From positions 390,931 through 454,930 of the forward strand of contig MU001678.1 of NCBI GenBank assembly GCA_010093515.1: a DNA stretch of 64,000 nucleotides. Direction: 5' to 3'. A program made the translations under genes and the position numbers. The DNA is from Lineolata rhizophorae. Taxonomy: Eukaryota; Ascomycota; Dothideomycetes; Lineolatales; Lineolataceae. Positions 57,056 to 64,000 of the stretch are shown piece after piece (position 1 is the first letter of the stretch; each line of letters begins with the position of its first letter). Below the pieces are notes generated by a model that was given only the letters and a program-made list of their open reading frames with translations, was not told the DNA's origin and made no database searches.

Positions 57056-58430
57056 CTAACCCCCCCTCCCCTCCAACTCCCTCATCCGATCCCTCAGCCT
57101 CTCCTCCTCATCGTCTAGCTCCGCCATTTGCTGCAACCTCGCTCGCCGCTCCGCCAACCGCGTCTGCTCCTGCTGTATGGCCCACACCTGGGGATCGACG
57201 CCGGGCGGGGGTCCGGCGGCGGCGGCGCCCTCGGCGACGCTGCCCCGCGGCTGGCTCTCCGGCGGCGGCGGCGGCGGCGCGTACGCGCCCTGCTGGTAGG
57301 CGCCGGGGGTGCCGGGGGACGGCCCCACGGGGGCCCCGCTGCCGTACATGCCCGTGTTGATCGGATACGGCTGTTGCGGCGGGGGCGGACCGTACCCCAT
57401 GGGGTACGGTTGCTGCTGCTGCTGGGAGTAGTCCAGGGGCCCGGCCGTCGTCATCATGGGCATCTTGTCGTTTGGGCTCATCATGGCGGCGCCAGGGACG
57501 CCGGGCGGCGGCGGATAGCCGGGGGTGGTGGGCGGCTGCTGCGCGTACATGCTGGGCTGCATGGGCTCGTGCTCGGGCGACTTGGCGTTCTTCTTGCGGT
57601 GGATGAAGAAGAACCAGAGGAGGGCGGAGGTGATGGCAAGGACCGCGACGGGAACGGCGACGCCGATGCCGATCTTGGCGCCCGTGGCGAGACCGCTGCC
57701 GCTATCGTCGTCATCATCGTCGCTGCTGGAACCGCTGCTGCCGCCACCGCTGCCGGTCGTGCTCGAGGTGGGGATGGGTGGCACGGACGGACCCGACGTG
57801 GTGGTTGGGGAACTAGTCGATGTGGAGGTCGTGGTTGTGAAGAAAGACGTCGACGTCGTCGAGGGCGTCACCCCGGTGGGCGTGAAGAAATCGTACGTCG
57901 TCGCCGGGTCGGTCGGGTCGGTTTCGAGTGCAGCGAGGTCGCTCTCTTGCCAGCGCACTTGGATGCCGTAGGCCGACGTAGTACTCTCGAAACCCGTCGG
58001 CGACAGCGTGCACATGCTGTACCACGATTCATCGCATTCGTAGCCACTAGAGGCGAGAGAAGCAAACGTTGATGTTAGTAAACGGAACCTGATCTGAGAG
58101 CTCCTTCCGTTCTTGGCAACGGTTGCGGATGTGCGGGTAGGAAACTCACACTGGGCAGCAGATGTGCGCCGTCTCCCCCGCGATGACAGGAGGTCCGTAC
58201 TCGATGCCACTGGAATCAGGGGGCCGAGTGCAGGCGCTCGTGTACCCGGACGGACAAATGCCAGGAGAGTAGTATCCCGCTTCGGGGCCGAACCAGTACA
58301 CCGACGAGTAGTTGGGCGGCATGCAGGCGAAAGTCCAGAAGGGAGTCGTAATGCCATTGCAGTAGGATGGCATCGTAAAGATGTCCGTGAGGGCGCCGGC
58401 CGGCGCGGTGCCGCTGTGCTCGGCGGCCAT
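57056..58430 (-). CDS. Single-pass membrane protein with Cys-rich ectodomain and Pro-rich tail
   Basis: Two exons, 58430-58150 and 58046-57056, with a 103-bp intron (donor GTGAGT, CTAAC branch, acceptor CTCTAG) and 423 residues. The N-terminal ~140 residues carry spaced cysteines (MPSYCNG, TFACMPPNYS, GICPSGYTSAC, HICCPVGYECDESWYSMC). A Ser/Thr-rich stretch, probably O-glycosylated, and an Asp run follow. One membrane span sits near residues 219-242 (IGIGVAVPVAVLAITSALLW, then FFFIHRKK). The tail is Pro/Gln/Gly-rich with a charged C-terminal helix (RLRDRMRELEGRGG). This layout resembles fungal cell-surface sensor or adhesion-like proteins. It has no cleavable signal peptide at this start, so either it inserts as a signal-anchor (type III) protein or an upstream exon is missing. 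The family name is unknown to me. Confidence 0.82.
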
Positions 58431-58719
58431 GATGGCGGGTTAGGGAGGTAGAGACGCTCAAGTGCTCGTGATATTATGGAAGGGGTCTTTGAAAACGGAC
58501 CAGCGCGCTTCAAATGCGCGAGGCCCCTCCTTCTTGAGGAGGCTTGGGTAGAAACGAAATGGGGAGACAGAGAAATGGAACGAGCGGGTGAGACGGAGGG
58601 ATGGTGAGGAACGGAGGTGCTAAACCCGTCAGCCTCAGCCGGCTACTAAGGCCGCGAACGCCTCTCTCTTTTTTCCTTCTCCGTCGCGCGCCCGTGCGGG
58701 AAAGCGGGTTCTTTTTGAA

Positions 58720-58733
58720 GCGCGCGCGCGCGC
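58720..58733. repeat. Alternating GC tract
   Basis: Short GC alternation about 290 bp upstream of the membrane-protein start codon. Confidence 0.75.
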
Positions 58734-59586
58734 CTCGCGGTCCCCCGGTAGGACACACCACCGCATACCCTACCTCGACGGTCGCACTAACGGCAATTGG
58801 GGTCAGAAAGCGGATGCGAAGGATTCGAACGATGCTGCCGCAGTGCCGCGGCTGCCAGCACAAGCACTCCGGAGGCCCAATCAGGGGCGGCGTGGCTTGG
58901 GGGAGGCCAATCAGCGGGAGCGGGCCAAGATTGGAGGTGGCCCGGGGCTCGACGAGGCCTCTGCCGCTTCGCCAAATTGCCCCAGGGAGCTCCGCCTCCT
59001 GCGCGGCGCGCCGGTGAGCACTGGCCCACGCTTAGCCCGCAATGCGCTTCCAAAATAGATCGGCCGACTGTGCCCGACCCGCCCTCCCTGCGCCCACCTT
59101 TCGGCCGACGTTGGCATTGCTGCGTCTTGCATTTGGCTCTTCAAGCTCGGTGTTTTTAGCGGACTGGCTGCCTGATGCCAAATAATCAGAAGCGGCGAAG
59201 AGCACCCACAGCTAGACGACAACTACCCGATGCTCGCGATACGGACGCGACTTGCAGTCGGTGTTGAGTGAACGGCCCAGGCCGGCACGTGGCCAGGTGG
59301 GGAATACGAGCGTGCCCACGTCCGGAGCGGGCCCGGCTATCACCACGCCGGAAAAGGAATGGTGTGTTCTTGTGCAGCGGTGCACAGCGTCCGAGTCCTC
59401 AGTGGCCAGCGGCGTACCGCGAAGATCGTTGAGTCCAGAATGCCCAAGACCTTTTGCTTTGGCCCGTCCCGTCCAAATTCTAGAACGCGGGACGAGTCCG
59501 ATCAAAGCCGTATTCGCTGGTTTGGTACTTCTTGGGTTGTTTTAAAGCTCTCTGGCGACCGGTCCGACAGCCTCCCGGGCGGTTGA

Positions 59587-59620
59587 GGCGCGGTATCGCT
59601 GAAGGCGCGGCATCGCTGGC
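59587..59620. repeat. 17-bp tandem duplication
   Basis: Two adjacent copies of a GGCGCGGYATCGCTGRM unit with three differences. Confidence 0.75.
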
Positions 59621-60110
59621 AACTGGAGCGGCGAGTTGCTAGCCAGTGCGCCTGCATGCGCAAAATTGTGGCATTTTGCCACTCCTGAAAGCGCGTGTCT
59701 GAGACGGCAATACTTGCGTTGGCAAACTCAAAGAATCCTCCTTACGGCGGAAAACTGATGTTTGAATCGTTGAAACAGTGCTGTGACGTGCAAAGGTTCA
59801 GCGGTGAAGTCTGGTCGACCTGACTCGGTTGTCGCTTCTTTCTCCGGTACGGGAAATGTCTATTTGTGCACCAATCACGCGCAGTTTTCATTTCCGTTCG
59901 ACTATGAAATCAACAAATTAGATCTATTAAAAAGGTCCACTGGTAAGTGGACTTTCCAAAGGAATACCCCAAATCCGACTCTTAACGCAGGCACGATTGA
60001 AGTGGCGTTTCACTCAATCAGCGCTTAACGTCGCAGGCCGAGCTTGAACGGACGAATCATGTCCAGCGGTGATAGTAATAACGGGAGCTTCTCGTATGGA
60101 GCATCTTCAC

Positions 60111-61061
60111 TTAACCTTCCCACACCTCCGGCCCGGGCATGTCGTAACTCGTCGGAACTGGCGAGTAGATGTTGAGCTTGAGACCTGGGTCGTTCATCGA
60201 ATAGCCGCCGGGAAGCTCCATGGTCGGTCCAGGCGAGCCTGAGCTAGCGCCTTGGACATTGACCTGCGCACAGCTCATGTAAAGCTGCGGTGCACCAGCG
60301 GAATGCAAGGCGATGTGCTCCATGCGGAAGAGGTATTGCCCGGACGGAGTCTCGGACGGCAGCGTGAAGGTGTACTGTTTGGAGTCAGTTAAGTTTGCTC
60401 GGCTGGGAAATGTGAACTGATGGGCGAGGGAAATGTACCCTATCCCTGTTCGAAGCTGGCCAATTTATCTGGCCACTTGAAAAGGTAGGCCCGAGCTCCG
60501 ACACTTTGAACCATTCGCCAGAGCCATCATACTCCGTAACGTCTCCGGGAGCCTTGCTCATGTATGCCAAGATAGGGCCAGGGTGGAAGATTGCCTGTAA
60601 ATACAGAATGTCAGCGGCCAGCAGACGGATGACCAACTCATTCTCGAGGCCCAATACCTGATCGAGAGCCATTCCAATAGTGTCCCCTGCTTTAACATCG
60701 TACACTTTGGTTGACGCCGCCTTGGCCATAGTACCTTCATTGCATCGGAGGTCGTCCGAGCTCAAATCCGTTATGGGCGAGTTATAGTTTGGCGAGTTTT
60801 CACTGAGAAGAGAAGGAAATTAGCAGAACATGCTTTTGAAATTTTGATTGGTTCGACAGGAATATGTATCTTACCGCACATATTCGTACGGCGAGGTAAC
60901 ATCGTCATTGACAATCAGGCTAGTCCATCTGTCTATAAAAAAAAACACATTAGATATTCTGTTCTAATTCTGCTAGGTAGAATGGCTTCTAACTAACAGT
61001 GGGCTGTTGCCACATTGAAGCATGCCGCAAAGGCAATGGAAAGCGCAACAGAAGGCTTCAT
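60111..61061 (-). CDS. AA9 lytic polysaccharide monooxygenase, secreted
   Basis: Five exons: 61061-60998, 60932-60875, 60802-60658, 60594-60439 and 60374-60111 (228 residues). Residues 1-20 are a signal peptide ending ATA, and cleavage exposes H21, the N-terminal copper ligand (HYRWTSLIVND). The second copper histidine is H93 in AIFHPGPILAYMSKAP and the axial tyrosine is Y173 in QLYMSCAQVNVQG. The usual second-sphere histidine is in MEHIALHSAG, and C61 and C176 probably form a disulfide. Exon 3 of a naive model would run on, because the 63-nt intron (60657-60595) has no stop. Its GTATTG donor, CTGAC branch and TTTACAG acceptor, and the fit of ALDQ to AIFHPGP, show it is spliced. There is no carbohydrate-binding module. 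AA9 enzymes oxidatively cleave cellulose and related glucans. The gene is divergent from the MFS gene. Confidence 0.95.
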
Positions 61062-62528
61062 GGTTGATTGACGAACGGTAGAAAATGTAGAGTCCCGCAC
61101 TGAAGAAAAGTGGTAGAGCAAGCCAAGAGATTCAAGAACAGGTCGGCGGTTCATATATAGTTGCTCGCTCACTATCAAGGCGGGACGTACCCCAATCTAG
61201 ACATTGCAAGCCACTTATAGTGTCCTGAGATAGGTCACAGGTAGGTTGACTACGGCCCTGAAGAGGGTGAGAGATATATGCCGTGACGCAGGCGTCTTGG
61301 CCAGGGACATGACTGAAGTTCCAAGCCAAAATTCATATCGAGTTTTGCGGAGAAACAGCCGAAAAGGAGCAGCAGCTTAACGGATGGAGATACGAATTCC
61401 GCCAAGACTGGGGAATACATAGACATAGAAATTGTGAAAACACCACAAGGGTCGTTGAACCAATCACTTGAGTAAAAGAGAAGAAAAAGAAGCTTTTCGT
61501 GCATGCAGGCGGTTGCACGCGGCAAGAAGGCATTGCGGGAAGGCCGTTGGAGTTGCCTGTATTTTATTAAGCACAGGCCAATGGATGTAGCCCCGAATAA
61601 ATTGCATCCTTTTGTTTCGAACGCGGATGCAATACCCGAATTGCCGCAACCAGAATCGGGCTAGCTCGGGCCCAACCAGACCAACGAAGTCGCCCCTCCA
61701 CTAATGACGGTAATCTAGATAGACAACGGCAGGGTGCATTGAAGCTCACGTGGGTGTCGGCAATCAGCCATAAGTGCTACGTGATACAGTTAGCGTGAAA
61801 TCAGGGCATCAATGCCATGGCTGCTGCTCTGAGTATACAGGGTCGGCTCACCTACATCCTCGTCGGCTAGGAGAGTCTAAAAGTTCATATATCCTGGCTC
61901 GTCCTGTCCGTCGTTTCGCCGACCTGGGCTGTGGAGCCGCTGGTCAATTTACGTCGCGTGCAATGACAGTGGACACCAGCATTGTGAAACAAACATGAAG
62001 AAAGGTACTGTACTGTACAAAGTCGGATCCACGACCTGCGAAGAGAGATCTAGAAAGTATATCAATGCAATTGTGCCGCCTTCGCATGGCCGACAGTGGC
62101 AATGAACTGATTGGCTCGCGGCCTAAGGAAGCCCGGAAAGCCAGGCGTGGCGCACGGAGCCTTCCTGTTCCATAGTTAACGACGGGTCGTAGCCGGGACG
62201 GCGTCTCCATAGAGTGACGGAGGTGGCTTGGAAACCATTTGTAGAGGAGCACTCCTCGCGGTAGGGGCTCCGCCTCGTTGAGCGTTCGCTTGATAGCGCT
62301 CGACTGCGGGAGTGTAAACACGAGCCCTGATCGACGCGGCCAGCGGCGAGGTGCCCATGACAAAGCGGGCCGACATGGAAGGCGGACCCGCCGACAGCCT
62401 TGTAAGCGGTCAGCGCGTTTGCCTCCGCAGGACCATCTTCACCCGCGAAAATCAACCCACGGAAGCTGTTCGAACGAGGCCGGCGCTTGTAGCATGAGGA
62501 CGCCGGGGCAGCGACGACATCCGGCATC
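61062..62528. promoter_or_regulatory. Divergent intergenic region between LPMO and MFS genes
   Basis: 1.5 kb separating two start codons that face away from each other, so it should hold both promoters. I looked for carbon-repression motifs; single CreA-like hexamers such as CTGGGG at 61408 occur but are expected by chance in DNA of this length. Confidence 0.45.
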
Positions 62529-64000
62529 ATGACGAAGAGAAAGCTGCCCGTGCAGCAGCTTTTCATCCTAGGTAGGCCCCGGCCAAGCCATGCATTGTCC
62601 CGCCATCCTCGCCGCATATCGACCCTTGGGAGAGCGAAAATCAAGCTGACTCCAGCCCAATCACGCAGCGGTATGCCGCTTCGCCGAGCCGATCGCCCTC
62701 ACGTCGCTCTTCCCGTACCTGCCGGAGATGATCGAAAGCTTCAATGTGCCCAAGAACGAAATTGCGAAGTGGGCCGGAGTTACCTCCGCCCTCTTTTCCC
62801 TCAGCCAGTGCGCGACTGCCATCGCGTGGGGCAGGGCCTCGGATGCGTTTGGTCGCAAACCTGTAATTCTGCTAGGATTGTTTAATACTATGATCACTGG
62901 CCTTATATTTGGTTTCTCAACCTCGCTGCCCATGGCAATTGTAGCGCGAGCGCTGTCCGGGGCAGGAAATGGCAATGTTGGCATAATAAGAACCATGGTG
63001 TATGCTTTGCTATGCATCTTCGTTTTGCGCCGTCGCCGAGAACCAATCACTAAGACCATGTTTGATAGTGCGGAACTTTGCCCCTGGAAAGAATTGCAGC
63101 CTCGAGCATTTAGCATAATGCCATTAGTCTATAATATCGGCAGTGTCTTTGGACCCGTATGTTTCGAATTCTCGACGCCATCCACATATCCGACAACCTG
63201 ACGATTTTCCTAAGACTTTAGGAGGCGCTCTTTCGAATCCGTATAATCAGGACCCGACCGGTCCTAAGGGGAAGAGATTGCTTGAGCGGTTTCCCTATGC
63301 GCTTCCCAATATCGTGAGCGCGTGCATCTTTATATTCGGCATTACAGTCGGCATCCTATACTTAAGAGTTGGTTTCGTCACCTCTAATTTTGCAATAAAT
63401 CCTGACAAGAGGTGTAGGAAACACTAGAATCCCGAAAGCACCGACTAGATTATGGCGTCATGGTCGGGGAGAAGATCTCTAGTGTCACTGATCGGCATAT
63501 ATCCAACATAATACATGCCATTCGGGGCACCCCATCCTCGGAGAGACAACCACTTCTTAAGACGAACGGGACTCATGCGGCTCAACACAACGGCATTGAC
63601 GAAGAAACTCCAAAAAAAGGACATCACCATCACCATAAATACCCGCCAAAGTTTAGTGAAGTTTTGACAAAACAGTCTTGCATCAATTTGGTGGTCTATA
63701 CTATTCTTGCCATGCATTCAATTGGATACGACCAATTGATCCCTGTTGGTAGCGCCTGGACAACCTATTACTAGACAGAGCTGACAGTTCCAGGTCTTCA
63801 TGCATCACCCAGCGCAAGATCAGTCTGATCCCTCTGTAACCCTCCCCTTTAAGTTCGCCGGCGGCTTTGGCATCGGCCCTCGCCGCATCGGACTCATGTT
63901 CACCTTATACGGCGTAGCCACCATGCTCCTCCAGATCTTTGTTTTCCCACCCGTAGCACGCATCTTCGGCGTGCTCCGCTGTTTGCACGCATGCTTCATC
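62529..64000 (+). CDS. MFS transporter, partial (3' end beyond right edge)
   Basis: Six exons visible: 62529-62571, 62669-62999, 63069-63156, 63215-63367, 63418-63744 and 63794 to the edge. Introns are 97, 69, 58, 50 and 49 bp; every junction restores a conserved motif. It begins MTKRKLPVQQLFILAVCRFA. It has the MFS motif A loop WGRASDAFGRKPV between helices 2 and 3, then MAIVARALSGAGNGNVGIIR, VAELCPWKELQPRAF and SIMPLVYNIGSVFGP. A central cytosolic loop carries SERQPLLKTNG and a short His run, and FKFAGGFGIGPRRIGLMFTL follows. This pattern matches the fungal DHA1-like group often annotated as peptide/zinc-induced-facilitator-like transporters. The substrate cannot be read from the sequence. 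The location is probably vacuolar or plasma membrane. The first exon is only 43 nt. Confidence 0.93.

Larger units (their letters stand above)
58431..60110. other. 1.7-kb intergenic region
   Basis: 5' flank of the membrane-protein gene and 3' flank of the LPMO gene. It contains a GC-alternating tract (58720-58733), a 17-bp tandem duplication (59587-59620) and a perfect 6-bp inverted repeat with a 3-nt loop at 59668-59682. No gene seen. Confidence 0.5.

Noticed and set aside
59668-59682. Perfect 6-bp inverted repeat with 3-nt loop
   Set aside because: Too short to distinguish from chance and no adjacent U-run or known element; kept only as a note in the intergenic entry.
61381-61413. CreA-like hexamer upstream of the LPMO gene
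   Set aside because: SYGGRG sites occur every few hundred bases by chance; no clustered pair was evident.

Overview
The window looks like nuclear DNA from a filamentous ascomycete, most likely a Sordariomycete and possibly a Sordariales/Chaetomiaceae-type genome (inference from gene content, not from a search). The evidence is GC-rich coding sequence, many short introns of 50-200 bp with GTRNGT donors and CTRAY-type branch sites, long GC-rich intergenic stretches, and fungus-specific families (Clr5 domain, AA9 lytic polysaccharide monooxygenase, fungal hybrid histidine kinase, single-polypeptide urease). I see no rRNA, tRNA, CRISPR array or transposon that I can support.

Layout, left to right. 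A partial Clr5-domain gene runs off the left edge (minus, 1-1245). Next come an omega-amidase/Nit-type nitrilase (plus, 1883-2830), a 1470-residue low-complexity protein with a C-terminal membrane hairpin (minus, 3541-7953), an eleven-exon nickel urease (minus, 10930-14491), an HMG-box protein (minus, 15658-17320), a 104-residue zinc-ribbon protein split over six exons (minus, 20620-21393), an orphan protein (minus, 22518-23483) that shares a short divergent promoter with an F-box protein (plus, 24010-26222), and a very long cytosolic hybrid histidine kinase (plus, 27576-33350). A 9.2-kb stretch with no convincing gene follows. It leads to a six-exon uncharacterised fungal gene (plus, 42530-45987) with an unusual 3' end. 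A relatively AT-rich part carries an orphan two-exon gene (minus, 47880-49631), then an MDR-type reductase (plus, 51823-52982), a protein with three dsRBD-like segments (minus, 53505-55845), a single-pass membrane protein with a proline-rich tail (minus, 57056-58430), a secreted AA9 LPMO (minus, 60111-61061), and a divergently transcribed MFS transporter running off the right edge (plus, from 62529).

The genes do not form an obvious cluster. They are a mixture of nitrogen metabolism (urease, omega-amidase), signalling (histidine kinase), chromatin/ubiquitin functions (HMG box, F-box) and nutrient acquisition (LPMO, MFS). Most gene models were rebuilt exon by exon, and the coding lengths come out divisible by three.

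The most interesting observation is at the end of the 42530 gene. Its stop is TGA followed directly by CTA, the context known to promote translational read-through in fungi. The same frame then stays open for 101 more codons that encode a regular 11-residue Thr-Pro repeat. A weak in-frame intron is the main alternative. Other points of interest are a 63-nt stop-free intron next to a copper ligand codon of the LPMO, urease microexons of 17 and 27 nt, two long first introns that each contain a CG palindrome, and a possible mitochondrial/cytosolic pair of starts in the omega-amidase.
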